Assembly (NCBI GenBank): GCA_964036045.1
Contig: OZ038381.1
Coordinates: 112,642,922-112,706,921 of the forward strand
Direction: 5' to 3'
Source: Eutreptiella sp. 'Long Island Sound 2002'
Lineage: Eukaryota > Euglenozoa > Euglenophyceae > Eutreptiales > Eutreptiaceae
DNA length: 64,000 bases
Of this stretch, positions 1 through 9,640 are shown one piece after another. A program made the translations under genes and the position numbers. Each line of letters starts with the position of its first letter. The stretch's first letter is position 1. The notes under the pieces were generated by a model. The model was not told the DNA's origin. It worked only from the letters and a program-made list of their open reading frames with translations, and did not search any database.

Positions 1-96
1 TGGTACGAGCAGAGGGGGTCCCTCCCCAGGGCGGACGCCAGCTGAAGGTCCGCATCTACCAGCCGGCGGGTCACGAGGGACGCTAGGACGGACGGC

Positions 97-660
97 GATG
101 CTAGCCTGCGATTAATGGAGGTCAAAGTTGAAGTCCCCGCCCACCAGCTGCGGGGCCGTCCCGTGCCATGCCACGTACTGTGTGGCGTGGCTCCAGAAAG
201 TCCGGTTAAGGGCTGGCTAGGCCGAGACTCCGTACGCCACCTAGGCGTGCGGGGAATCCGCCCCCCCCTCGAGGCCACCAAGGACGTGGCACCAGCGGGT
301 GGATTGCCTCAGGGTTTGGGCGAGGGCGTCCACCTCGGTGCGGGGCGCCCGCTTGGGGGGAGAGAATTTGCCTGGCCGGGATGCCTTGGCGTACCAGGAT
401 ACCCACCCCCCCAGCTGACCCATCCCAGATGCCCCCCCCACCGGGATTCCAAGGGCTCCCCCCAAAAAAGCTTGCCAGCCCGAGGCCCCGGCGTGGGCGC
501 GCATCACTTGATGTGCCACCCCCGTGAGACGGGGCTCTGAGATTAGCACGCCGTCCGCCCGCCAGTCGCCGACCGTGTGCCAGTGCAGACGCAGGGACGT
601 GACGCTTGCCAGTACCACGCGCATAGGGCCTGGGTGGGGCTCGATGTCCCCGCACCGCAG
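97..660 (-). pseudogene. LINE A endonuclease domain, N-terminal part
   Basis: One minus-strand frame runs through this segment and is broken by stops at 241-243 (TAG), near 217 (TAG) and near 97 (TAA). It starts with LLLLRCGDIEPHPGP, the leucine-rich GDxExxPGP signature often found before or at the start of LINE endonucleases. ADGVLISEPRLT follows, resembling the first catalytic strand where the Glu binds metal. Further on comes VGGDFNFD at about 120-145, the GDxN catalytic motif of the endonuclease/exonuclease/phosphatase fold. Known for the family: this enzyme nicks target DNA to prime reverse transcription. The copy here cannot make an intact protein. The remaining endonuclease motifs would lie left of the window. 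Confidence 0.65.
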
Positions 661-699
661 CAGAAGGAGGGGGGGGGAGGCCCAGCACTGGGGGGGGGG

Positions 700-2000
700 G
701 GGGTGGCTTCCGTTCCGGCGGCCCCGGCCGGGGGGGGGGGAGAGATGTAACCCCCACCCCCCACATAAATTCGTCCGCCGCAGGTCAGGGCGCTCAAGGA
801 GTGAGGTCAGAGGGGCAGCCAGGCATGCCTGCAGGTTAACTTTCGACCCAAGTCCTGCAGCGCCATGGTCAGGCAGTCGGGCCTGGTCCCCACCCAAGGG
901 TGGGCGCGCTGGGCGGCAAAGGGGGCGGTGTCGGGGGGAGCGGTGTCCCGCCACTGGCGCGCGGCAGGGCAGGCGGCTACGCACGCGAGGCAGCGCCCCG
1001 TTCCCAGTCCCCAGCGAGGCGGAGGGTCTCCTGGAAGACCTCGTGCATGCGGTCCTAGACTGGGCCCTTTCCAACGCGGCGGAGGGCATCAGGCCACCGT
1101 GCCGTGGCATGAACCTCTCCCGGCTCCGGCAGGACGGCCCACCACACATCGGTGACCACTGGGAGAAGGGGCGAGACGGCGTAGGCCACATCCCGCCACG
1201 TCGCCTCAGACCCAGGGTAGGGGGATGGCTGGCGGGCGGGGTCGTTGTCCCAGACACGGCCCCACCAGTCCACCCCCACGGCGTGGTCCCTGCCTGCGGC
1301 TGACTCTCCCTCGAAGAGGGTGAGGCGGCGGCGCGGGCGGTGGAACCATCAAGGAGGGGGATCGTCCCATCGCTCCACGCGGCGAGGCCGGACTTGCGGC
1401 CGCAACGGCTCGCCCGTCTCCTCCCCCCACATGGGGTCAGAGTACCCGCGCCACGTGTACGGGAGGCGGCCGCCGCGGGAGTCCGGCCGGGGGGCGCGCG
1501 CGTAGAGGCCCTGGGGGTACCTCCACTGCGGGGCTTGGCCCACAGTGGCCCCCTTGGTCCTGAACTCGGGGCCGCTCGGGCGGTCGACGGTGGTGATCCA
1601 CACCTGCTTGTCCTCGGGCCGGTGACCGCAGTGCCATCATCCGTTCCACGCTCCCGCCAGGAGCGCTTGGAGCCGCAGGAGCCCGGGGAGCAGTCCCACG
1701 AGGGGGGCCAGGGCGCAGACGGTTTTGGCCAAGCCACGCTGCTGGGGGCGGGCCGGAAACACCAGGGCGGCCTGGCGGTACCACCAGCGCACCAGGACGA
1801 GGCCATGGTGCCGCCACTGCTGCTCCGTGAGGGGGGCCGGGGGGGGGGGGGGGCGGGTCCCCGGCCTCGTCCCCGTCCACGACCTCTTGTTCCACGCGCC
1901 ATGTGCGAAAAAGGCTGGCTGCAAGTCAAAAGGGGGCCAGGCCCGGCCGCCGGGGGGCCCGGGGTTGGGTTGGAGGGGAGGGGGGCTCTGAGCAGTCGCG
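700..2000 (-). pseudogene. LINE A first-ORF-like region, frameshifted
   Basis: Believable protein frames alternate on the minus strand. A tryptophan-rich stretch lies at 1055-1279 (WWGRVWDNDP) and another at 1349-1603 (WITTVDRPSGPEF). The latter joins in the same frame, through a single TGA near 1637, to a hydrophobic stretch upstream at about 1640-1810 (VRWWYRQAALVF and a leucine-rich run). Runs of C on the minus strand at about 1840-1852 and 2083-2093 coincide with frame changes. No known domain was recognised. Position ahead of the endonuclease suggests the first ORF or 5' extension of the LINE, but this is inference. Confidence 0.35.
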
Positions 2001-2029
2001 TCCCCCGCCCCCCTTGCTCCCCGGTCAGG

Positions 2030-2350
2030 CAGCTCATGTCTTCCGCCGGCCCTCCGGGCCCCTGCTCTCCCCTGTGGGGGGGGGGGGGGGTCGGTAGGGC
2101 TGGTGGGGGGGAGGAACCTCCGGCAGCCATCCCGGCCACGCCCGGTGCAGTGGCGAGCCGCAGTGCCACGGCGGTTGTGCCCCCTGTCGCACCGCCAACC
2201 CTCCACCGCAACGTGGGGCCCCGCGCCACTGCCCGGGCTGGCCCCCGCCTCCGGAGGGGACACAGTGCCATAGCCTCGACCCGGGGCGCCCTCGTGGGCT
2301 GTGGGCGTATGGACACCCTCTAGCCGGGCCGGGGGTCCGGACAATGAGGC
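2030..2350 (-). repeat. LINE A 5' block, copy 1
   Basis: About 320 bp that recurs roughly 600 bp further right (2625-2955). Shared landmarks include CGCCCTCGTGGGCTGTGGGC, the preceding run 'ggggcgcc', and a G run at each end. Tandem 5' blocks of this kind are known as promoter-bearing monomers in some LINEs; that role here is inference. Confidence 0.6.
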
Positions 2351-2624
2351 CACCCCAGGGGGGGGGGGGTCATCGGGGCTGGTACCGTCGCCGTTTCCAC
2401 CGCCACCAGCGCCGGGCGTGGCCAGTAGGGCGCCAGGGTGATGTGGCGCGTCGCCGCCCCCCCGTAGGTTAGCTCCCAGGCCCTGGTCACTCGCGGCAGG
2501 TGGGTCGCCGCATGCGGGAAGTGTGCCTTGGTCTGCGCCGCCGCCGTGCCGGGCGTCAGTGCCGGCTGGTAGGGCGTGGGCTCTTTGGTGCCAGGGGTTG
2601 GTGCATACCCCGCCTCTGTCGCTC

Positions 2625-2955
2625 TCATGACAGGCAGGGGCCGCCCCCTGGCTGCCCCCAAGACCCCTGCTCTCCCCGGGGGGGGGGGGGGGGGGGGAGC
2701 CCCCCGGTCGCCATGCCGGCCGCACCCGGTGCGAGGGGGAGCCGCAATGCCGCGGCGGCTGAGCCCCCTGTCAAACCGCCATCCCCACACTCCCGCGCGG
2801 GGGCCCTTGCCACTGCCCGGGCTGCGCCCCTCCTCCGGAGAGGACCCATGACCATCGCCTCGTACCGGGGCGCCCTCGTGGGCTGTGGGCGTATAGACAC
2901 CCTCCTGGCGGCTCGGGGGTCCGGATCTTGAGGCCTCCCCAAGGGGGGGGGGGGG
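2625..2955 (-). repeat. LINE A 5' block, copy 2
   Basis: Second copy of the block at 2030-2350, about 80 percent similar by eye. It differs mainly in the length of its G runs and in small indels, and it marks the 5' limit of the element near 2960. Confidence 0.6.
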
Positions 2956-3014
2956 GCACCCCCTAAAAAGGGGTACCCGGGTACGGGGGGCTAAAGGGGT
3001 CAAAAACGAAAAAT

Positions 3015-3185
3015 TCATTGGGGGATCATTTTCTCTCCTAAAATGATGATTTTACAAGGGGTTGGACATCCGGTACCATACCTTGGGGTATTGTACGCGA
3101 ATGACCCCAAAAAAGAGGGGTATATGGTGTACGCACCTGTGCTTGATCTAACAACCCTCTTCGAGGTGATTTTACCCCATGCTGT
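3015..3185 (-). repeat. Inverted copy of array block A
   Basis: Read on the minus strand this matches the starts of the blocks at 31844, 33073 and 35413. It begins AAAATCACCTCG, then has GTTGTTAGATCAA, ATTCGCGTAC, CCCCTTGTAAAATCAT and finally CCCCCAATGA. It is more diverged than those three are from each other. It lies directly upstream of the LINE A 5' end. Confidence 0.65.
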
Positions 3186-4131
3186 ATGCCGGGAAAAAAT
3201 TCTTCGGTGCCTACGGTGCCAGCAGCTTTCCCCCAAAAAAATCTCAAAAGGCAAAAAGGCGGGTACGAGAACTTTTGGGGGGTCTGGAGGGGGGGGGGGG
3301 GGGTCCAGATTGGAACAGGCCGGCCCCCTTGTGGGCAAGCCAACATTAGTGCAATAGGTCTTTGAAATATGTGCACTATCAGAACACATGCATCTTACGA
3401 AAAGCAACGGGTCGACTACATTTTTGCAAAGATGTACACTCAACACATGGCACAATCAGCCCATGTTGCAACATTCAAAGCATGCAGTTTGAGTTGACGG
3501 CAGCAAAACGTGCTCAACAGTGTGCACATTCTCGAGGAATAGACTTGAAATGCACATCTTCCTGAAAAACATGGAAACTAGGTCCTCATTCAGGTGTTTC
3601 TCGAAGTGCCCATCGTTTAACACAAAAATGAGGGCAATGATTGCAAGAACAAAACATGCCTAACGAATTGTTCAAGCGTTGGGGTTGGACACCTCCGAAG
3701 AATATTCACAGAAATTGTGGAATCTTGGCCCTAACATTGTGCCTAATGAGTACATTCAAAATCTCAAGAGACCAACCTCATGTCTACTGCTTGTCTCTGG
3801 GATGACGAAGCGTTTTCCTGTTTTGCCTTGGTGTAATGCACTTGCTCCATGCCCCATGGCACCACCAATGATAGCTTGTAACATGTCTCACTTTCTGACG
3901 GGGGGTCGTTTCAGCCCCTTGTTGACCCCCCCCCCCCTTTAGGGCTCACAGGGTGGGGTGGTGACCAAACAGGCACAGAGGGGGTTGCAGGAGGGTTTCA
4001 TGGTACACCAACACATTACCCCTTGAAAATATCGACATAAGGCGCTGATCATTTTGAGGGGAAGATGATGGGTAAGCCGGTAGGGGGAGTTTATGGCTAA
4101 GGAACAGGCCTGAAACGAAGGTGCTGCCCAC
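3186..4131. other. No gene seen; presumed dynein intron
   Basis: Contains a G run (about 3288-3302) and a C run (about 3930-3938) but no convincing coding frame or repeat copy. If the dynein gene continues leftward this is the start of the intron after the exon ending at 4132. Confidence 0.4.
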
Positions 4132-4662
4132 CCTCTGGCTGTCAAGCAGCCACAAATACTCGAACTTCTTGAAGAGATCCAGGCAGTCTTGGACCTGCTT
4201 CTTCAGCCCCTGGACGCAGCCTGTCAGCAGGACCAGCACTTTGACAACATCAGGATTGTGGGCAACGGCGTGGAAGATGTCACCAGACATGGGGCCCTCC
4301 CGTTCGGCGAAAGGCTCTACGTACTTGGCACACTGCAGCACCATCCGGGCGCTGCGCAGGACCACACTCTGCACTTCATCGAGACTGGGGTTCAGGATCA
4401 AATATGGCGCGTGCAGCTCCATGTTTACCTCGAACAGGGGCGTGCCCGGCCGCATGAACTCCGTATGGGTGCGGGCCCCCACGCGTTTCTGAATCTGGGC
4501 CAGGGAATCCAGTGTGGCCGTGAGGATCGCCTGGATCGTTTTGTGGTGGTAGTGCCCCTTCAGGTCGTGGATGGTGGTGCACAGGGTAGAGCCCAGATCC
4601 CCTTTATCGAGGCCTTGGTGCCGCAGGATCACATCCACAAGGTCACTCACGGCGGTGTCGAT
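4132..4662 (-). CDS. Axonemal dynein heavy chain, stem exon (most 3' in window)
   Basis: 531 bp, 177 codons, bounded by acceptor TTTGCAG|ATC at 4662 and a possible donor AGG|GTGGGC at 4132. The peptide opens IDTAVSDLVDVILRHQ, has TPLFEVNMELHAPYLILNP then SLDEVQSVVLRSARMVLQ, and ends in a helical stretch finishing FKKFEYLWLLDSQR. In axonemal dynein heavy chains this pattern (PLF.V...L..P...L.PSLDEVQ, then F..Y..LW) marks the end of the N-terminal stem region (DHC_N1), just before the linker. The stem binds intermediate chains and docks the motor on the outer doublet. It joins in phase 0 to the exon at 7610-7786. No further exon is visible to the left, where the linker and AAA ring should be encoded. 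The exact donor is uncertain. Confidence 0.82.
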
Positions 4663-5084
4663 CTGCAAAGTCAACCACCGCCGCAAAGGGTTGGGGTTGG
4701 GCCATCGACCGCTTCCGCGCCGTCTGCACGGACACACTGGCCTGTCCGGACAGCACGAGCACCCCCCCACCTTCCTCTCCCTTCCTCCCCTCACCGATGC
4801 ACAAAAGCTGGGAATGGCTCGGGTGCCCATACAGTGACCAGACCAACAACAGCTGCCGATGGCCCCCCGATGACCACCAATGCAATTCGGTGTGCGTGGA
4901 ATCCCCCCCCTGACGCGTCCTGAGAGATGCCACAGACAATTGGGCGGACAAGGGGGCAGCAGGAGTCGTGCCAGCTCAAAGGTTTTGAACCCCCGGGACT
5001 TTGGTGGCTGCACATATGCGGTTGAGTGACTATCTGCCTGAGCAGTGTGTGCCTATGAAGCTGGTATACGCAGAAGGCACAGCA

Positions 5085-5215
5085 AACCCCAACACCACTA
5101 GCACCACCAGCATTGACACCAGCACCAACAGCGTTCCAACACACAAGTGCTGATGCTAGTGCTGCTGTTGCCGTTGCTGTTGTTGTTGGTGCGGTGTTGG
5201 TGTTGGCCATGGGGG
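5085..5215. repeat. CAA/CAG/CAC-type trinucleotide tract
   Basis: Imperfect triplet run: plus strand begins with caccac/agcacc units, passes through ccaacagcg and ends in gttgttgttggtg. Related tracts lie at 6540-6660, 6890-7020 and 8925-9085, all near dynein exons. Confidence 0.6.
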
Positions 5216-5284
5216 GAGGGGAAGGCTCCTCAGGTCTGGATGCCAACTAACCCCCCCCCTAACCATTAGCCGGAGGCCCCCTTG

Positions 5285-5375
5285 GGCAGGGGGGGGGGGG
5301 GTTCTGGTAGGGGCGATTTGGGGGGGGGGGGTCTGGGTGGGGCTTTTGCCTGGGTGGAAGGGGGGGGGGGGGGCT
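5285..5375. repeat. Cluster of three G homopolymers
   Basis: Three runs of ten or more G at about 5289-5300, 5319-5330 and 5360-5373, with short G-rich spacers. Potential G-quadruplex former. No coding frame is credible here. Confidence 0.6.
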
Positions 5376-6054
5376 CGGGCACCTCCAAACAGTTGGGTTT
5401 GCGGCCCAAGTGTGATCCCATAGTTCGCACCGCCCCTTGCCCCAATAGAGGGCAGGGTATCATCGGCTTGGGTATTTCCAGCCACACTGGGAACCTCAGG
5501 GGGTGGGGCTCCTGTGGCGGTCATGGGAATAGAGTTACACAATGGCACAAGACATACATATATATAGGGGTTGGAATGCAAGTGCGTAAGCGTGGCCATA
5601 GCAAGTCAAGGTTTCTTGTGCTCCGGGCTCTTCTTGGATTTCTCTGGAGGCATGTCGAGTAAACAAAATTGAAGGGAATGGTGGAGGCACACAAAGGAAG
5701 TAACAGATGGGACACAAAGAGCGGCTTTACAACTACGCTTGGTACGCAGCCGGACAGTGCCTACCCCCATCGCGCTGCGGCGGATGCTTTCCAGGGTGCC
5801 TACTCCCATCGCTCTGCGGCGAGTGCATTAGTTGGTTTAGTTAGTTTAGGTTTGAGTTTGAGCATTGTGCGGGCTAGCAAAACTTTTGCAAGGGGGACCT
5901 CCTGAGCACTTGACTAAAAAAATGCGAGAAAATATCACGCATGTAGGGGCAACACCGAAGCGTGGAAATGCTTAACGGCAACTCGACATGGCATGGTGCA
6001 AACATGTCACAAAACAGAAGAAACAAAAGGACAAAACATGGCACAAGAGGCATC

Positions 6055-6205
6055 TTGTCAAGGTGTGTGGATTTTGAGTCCATCTCCCCAACTCAAGGCC
6101 GAGGTGCATGGATTGCGGCTCCATATCCCCAACCCAAGGGGCCACACCGGGTCCGCATCCCCAACCCAAGGGGCAACACAAGGTGTGTGGATTGTTGGTT
6201 GTCTT
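6055..6205 (+). repeat. Short imperfect direct repeats
   Basis: The phrases GTGTGTGGATT, ATCCCCAACCCAAGGGG and related pieces recur three or four times with about 35-50 bp spacing. No function is seen. Confidence 0.45.
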
Positions 6206-6477
6206 TACAATCTAACAACAACAGTATATCGACAATCCCCCATCGCTAAGGGATTGCACACAACAACACAACAACAAGGTACAATACCGTACCGTCCCTC
6301 GTTGTTCCTTCAGTATGAATGTCGTCGTACCCATGGGATCTTCAATAAGCAATGTACACCAGTGAAACGAGCGCTAGGTCCGACAGTATTGTGGCCCGGC
6401 AACAAGTTTCACCCCACACCAACTGCTACCTTGTGCTGGGCTGAGCTTCGAGGGTGGTACGTTTGACAACTGGCTGT

Positions 6478-6660
6478 TGGCCGGAGGCCCCCCCGGGGGG
6501 GGGGGGGGGGTTGGCGTCCTAGGACCCGCGGAACCCCCCGCCCCCCGAGGTGTTGGCGTTGGTGTTGGTGGTGGTGGTGGAGGAGGAGGAGGAGGTGGTG
6601 GTGGTGGTGATGATGCAGCACAACCAAGCACAGCCAGCACCACCACCAACACTTTTCCGA
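6478..6660. repeat. G runs followed by GGT/GGA triplets
   Basis: Two C or G homopolymers, then ggtgttggtgttggtggtgg, then gga and ggt triplets and a CAC-rich tail. Long proline or histidine frames across it are low-complexity artefacts. Confidence 0.6.
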
Positions 6661-6889
6661 TTTGAAGGGGGGGCATCAGAGGGCTTCTAGCACAAGCCTT
6701 GCTCAATCTTGTGCCCAATGGGCCCCTTCTTCTAAAATATGGGGAAGTGGGTAAATGCACCTGGTACAACCACAAGCTCATCCTTCAGGTAAGGTAGGCC
6801 TGCCTGCCTGGCAGACTAGAAGCATGGAAAGGACCTGTGGAAGGCTGGCCATCAACCTTAATGCCATACACCCAGACTGACAGTGACAC

Positions 6890-7020
6890 ACACATGACAC
6901 ACACAGCTGCAGCAACAGCAACAGCAAAAGCAACACAGCAACAGGAAAGCAACACCAGCAGCAACACCTGCAGCAGAAGCAGCAGCAACATCAGCACCAA
7001 CACCAACACCTAGCACTGGA
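6890..7020. repeat. CAGCAA-type triplet tract
   Basis: Imperfect run built of agcaac and cagcag units, ending in caccaacaccaacacc. It lies downstream, in minus-strand sense, of the exon at 7610-7786. Confidence 0.6.
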
Positions 7021-7609
7021 CACTGTGCTACCACCACTGCAACTGACAGCCCCACTGACATCGCAACTGTCCCCAGGATTGATACGACGACATTTCTGTC
7101 TTGCCTATGTTACACCCCAGCTTGTTGTGCAGCTGCCCACCCTTCTTGAGCTGTGGCGGCGTTCTGACAACAGGAGTTCCAGCGCAAATACAGATCTATG
7201 TCCCGGGTGCGAGCACTCACAGGATGTTGATCAGAGTATCAGAGGATCAAGATCCTCCTCAAGAGAGTATGCGACCATCGATCTCGGTGGAGGATGGAGG
7301 AGGGCATGGCACAGATCGACGATCGGGCTCAATTGATGGGAGCCTGAAGACCCCCTGGAAGGGGCCTGGCATATTTCGTTACTTGCCACCATCAGGACAG
7401 AACCATCCCTCCCTGCCACACCCACAAAGAAAGCATGCAAGGGCACTTACGAACCCATGCCGGTTGCCACGCTCAGTCGCAGAAATCAATGAAGAGATGG
7501 CGTGCAAATAGGGAAACGAGGGGAAGGAGAGGACGCACGGACAAACACAACTCATCTCAAACACAGGTCTGCTCCGACCAAAGAACAGCACAGGGCAGAT
7601 GTGGCAGAC

Positions 7610-7786
7610 CTCTTTACTCTTGATGTTGATGAAGACCGCCTGCTGCTTGACGCATCGCTCCTGCAGTGCTACAAACTGCTCCAGTGAGAGCACCCGGTGT
7701 TCTGGAATGGTCACCAAAGTGGAGCTGCGAATTGCGTCGAGATTGTAATTGATGCGGTCTCGAACGATGCTTTTCGCTTTGCATGC
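7610..7786 (-). CDS. Axonemal dynein heavy chain, stem exon
   Basis: 177 bp, 59 codons. Acceptor GCATCAG|GCA at 7786 and donor GAG|GTCTGC at 7610. Peptide landmarks are ACKAKSIVRDRINYNLDAI, then LEQFVALQERCVKQQAVFI, ending NIKSKE. Axonemal dynein stems have the same succession: an RI..NL..I helix, an EFV..QE helix, and a KSK motif before the AV.DL segment that here starts the next exon. It joins its neighbours in phase 0, and the join NIKSKE|IDTAVSDL fits the family pattern. The exon is short but its splice signals and motif order make a chance open frame unlikely. Confidence 0.8.
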
Positions 7787-8582
7787 CTGATGCAAAAAGG
7801 GACCTCGGTGTGTTGTTGAGAAAGGCGAAAGCGGGTATGGCCACTGAGGATTTGTGGGAAATGGTACCTGCCCACCCCGCGTTTCATGTGCCTGCATTAC
7901 AAAAACACTGCCGGCGATGGGGCGGTCACTGAAGGAGATGACGCAAAAGCTGATAGGTTGACGGCAAACTGCGGTGCAAAAAAGTAAAACGGAACCATGC
8001 CCCAGTTTGAAGTCACCAGAAGTATAGGGATAAGACAAGGATGAGACGTCACGTCCGGTATATACTGCTCAGACAAGTGCATACTTTGTTGGGTGCAGGC
8101 CAACAGACATACCTATCGGAAAGGGGTGATACAACTTGTTTCTTTGATGCATTTGCTCAGGTGACTTACTCTGAGTCACACGTGAGAGGGTGCGGATACA
8201 GCGATTCACTCAGCAGCAGCGCGGATACAGCGATTCACTCAGCAGCAGCTGTGTGGGACAGATACGCGTCTCTCTGGACATGTGCTATGCGGCGTTTCAG
8301 TTCCGTCAAATGTGGTACCCAACCCTATGAGCCCCTGGGGATGGGGGCAGAGCAACAGCCGTCCAAAACAGAGCATCCATGGACAGCGAAGTAATTTGTA
8401 GAAGGCGCTTCACATAGAACAAAACATCCTCAGCCTCCCATACTGCACTGCCCCACGCCCCCTCCAGAGGGTCACACGCACATCAGCCTCAGCCCCACCT
8501 AATACCCATGCACCCGGCACACGAGCGGGACCAGGGGCCAACAGGGGGGAGGGGAGGGCCAGTAGCCGGACGAGAGCGTTAC
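7787..8582 (-). other. Dynein intron of 796 bp
   Basis: Donor TTG|GTAACG at 8583/8582 and acceptor CATCAG at 7787. It includes a 29-bp tandem duplication. Phase 0. This is the only intron of ordinary size seen in the gene. Confidence 0.75.
8192..8249 (+). repeat. Perfect 29-bp tandem duplication
   Basis: Two exact adjacent copies beginning GCGGATACAGCGATTCACTC, at 8192-8220 and 8221-8249, inside the 796-bp dynein intron. Confidence 0.9.
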
Positions 8583-8891
8583 CAAATTGCTGAACTCCGC
8601 GACCTCCATATCCAATTTGGACATGTACTGCTCAATATTGAGCGAGCTCCAGCACAGCCCCGTCTCTCCATGGTACAGCAGCCTCTCAACATCATCAATC
8701 CTCTGCTGCATCATGTCTTTGGTCCGTGCTGGCAACCCCTCGATGACAGCAGTGTACTGCATGATAAGGTGCCTGAGCTGTGCATCGTGGCACCGCAACT
8801 GCACCTCGTGGTTCAGGAGCACTACGGCGGTTTCAGGCAAAGCGATGCCCAGGCGCTGCAACCACCGTGCCTCCTTTGTAAGCTGAAGGAT
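8583..8891 (-). CDS. Axonemal dynein heavy chain, stem exon
   Basis: 309 bp, 103 codons. Acceptor GTGCAG|ATC at 8891 and donor TTG|GTAACG at 8583. It encodes ILQLTKEARWLQRLGIALPE, then two helical segments, then ETGLCWSSLNIEQYMSKLD. These are strong stem signatures of axonemal dyneins: REA.WL.RLGI.IPE shortly after the NFDP motif, and L.W.SLNI..Y about 70 residues later. Upstream it joins in phase 0 to the exon ending NFDPQ at 30473, across an intron of about 21.6 kb. Downstream it joins 7610-7786 in phase 0. Which axonemal dynein it belongs to (outer or inner arm) cannot be decided from this piece. Confidence 0.85.
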
Positions 8892-8924
8892 CTGCACAGC
8901 CACAACCGAGTCATGGTGCGAAAT

Positions 8925-9085
8925 CATGCAACACAGCACACACAATGCATAGCACCACAACACCATGCAATACCACCGCAACGCAACACCATAGCACACA
9001 TGGGCACATTCAAACAGGGTAGTGGTGGTGGTGGTGGTGGTGGTGTGTGGTGGTGTGTGGTAGTGGTGTTGGTGTTGCCGGCACA
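8925..9085. repeat. CAACAC-type tract ending in GGT triplets
   Basis: Starts with CA-rich units (aacacagcacacacaatgc), ends in tggtggtggtggtggtggtg and gtgttggtgttg. Its histidine/threonine frame on the minus strand is low complexity, not part of the dynein exon. Confidence 0.6.
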
Positions 9086-9199
9086 TTGGTATGCAACACT
9101 GAGACTGAACTGGTGTTCTAAAAGCTACCTAACTTAAAGTGCACTGGTAGATCGCTCAGCAAACTGTTTTGGGGTCAAATGTGGGAATCCATACAGAAT

Positions 9200-9640
9200 T
9201 TTACAGTTTTCCCAAATGTTTTCGTCTGCTCCTTCTCAGCAGCAGATGATAAAACCACATCAAACAGTGCAAAAGGCTTTTCCTCCCATGTGCATGGCAC
9301 AAATCAGCAAGCAGATATTTGGCACAAAGCGTGAACTTCAAATTCAGATATCTTCAGTCTCCCGTGCTAGACCTTGCAAGCCGTCACCCTCTCCACGAGT
9401 TTCTGTTCCTCCACCCAAGGTGGGCCCATGGCACATAGGTGCTAACAATCCAGATGGCACTATCCATGGGAAGCGACAAGCAAATTGCATCGATGGTACC
9501 TAGCACCCTATTTAGATGCCAAACCCATTTGTTTGCAGCTGAATGGACGATCAGCAGAAGGCGTAGCTAGCGGCCTACCCACCTGCCTGTTTGGTGACTA
9601 TTACAGACCAAACGAAAGATGGAGGCATGTGCACATACTG
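9200..9640 (+). repeat. Copy of a dispersed repeat related to 28.4-29.9 kb
   Basis: Contains CAAATTGCATCGATGGTACC, then GATGCCAAACCCATTTGTTT and cagctgaatgga. The same order of landmarks (CAAATTGC, GATGCCAAGC, TTGTTT, cag.caaatgga) is seen at 28730-28810. Diverged, with no intact frame. Confidence 0.4.

Larger units (their letters stand above)
1..2960 (-). mobile_element. LINE A: 5' part of a decayed non-LTR retrotransposon
   Basis: GC-rich block read on the minus strand, so its 5' end lies near 2960 and the reverse transcriptase part would lie beyond the left edge. The order seen is duplicated GC-rich 5' blocks, a proline/arginine-rich first-ORF-like region (about 2000 to 700), then the start of an apurinic-type endonuclease domain (about 660 to 100). 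Long G runs (for example near 680, 735, 1845, 2080 and 2690) sit where the reading frame changes, and several in-frame stops occur, so this copy is dead. It abuts an inverted copy of the repeat that forms block A of the array at 31.8-41.9 kb. The family could not be named. Confidence 0.7.
4663..7609 (-). other. Dynein intron of about 2.9 kb
   Basis: Donor GAG|GTCTGC at 7610/7609 and acceptor TTTGCAG at 4663. It contains several low-complexity tracts and short tandem copies but no gene. Phase 0. Confidence 0.75.

Noticed and set aside
241-2316. A 691-codon minus-strand frame read as one protein
   Set aside because: GC-rich sequence keeps all frames open. Only the endonuclease end carries real motifs; most of the rest is a shadow of other frames.
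4189-4923. A 244-codon plus-strand frame opposite the dynein exon
   Set aside because: It is the antisense shadow of an exon whose minus-strand reading has clear dynein motifs and splice sites.
8499-9086. The open frame around the dynein exon taken at full length, with a His/Thr/Cys-rich start
   Set aside because: The low-complexity start is intron. The acceptor at 8891 and phase-0 joining to the exon at 30473 explain the true border.
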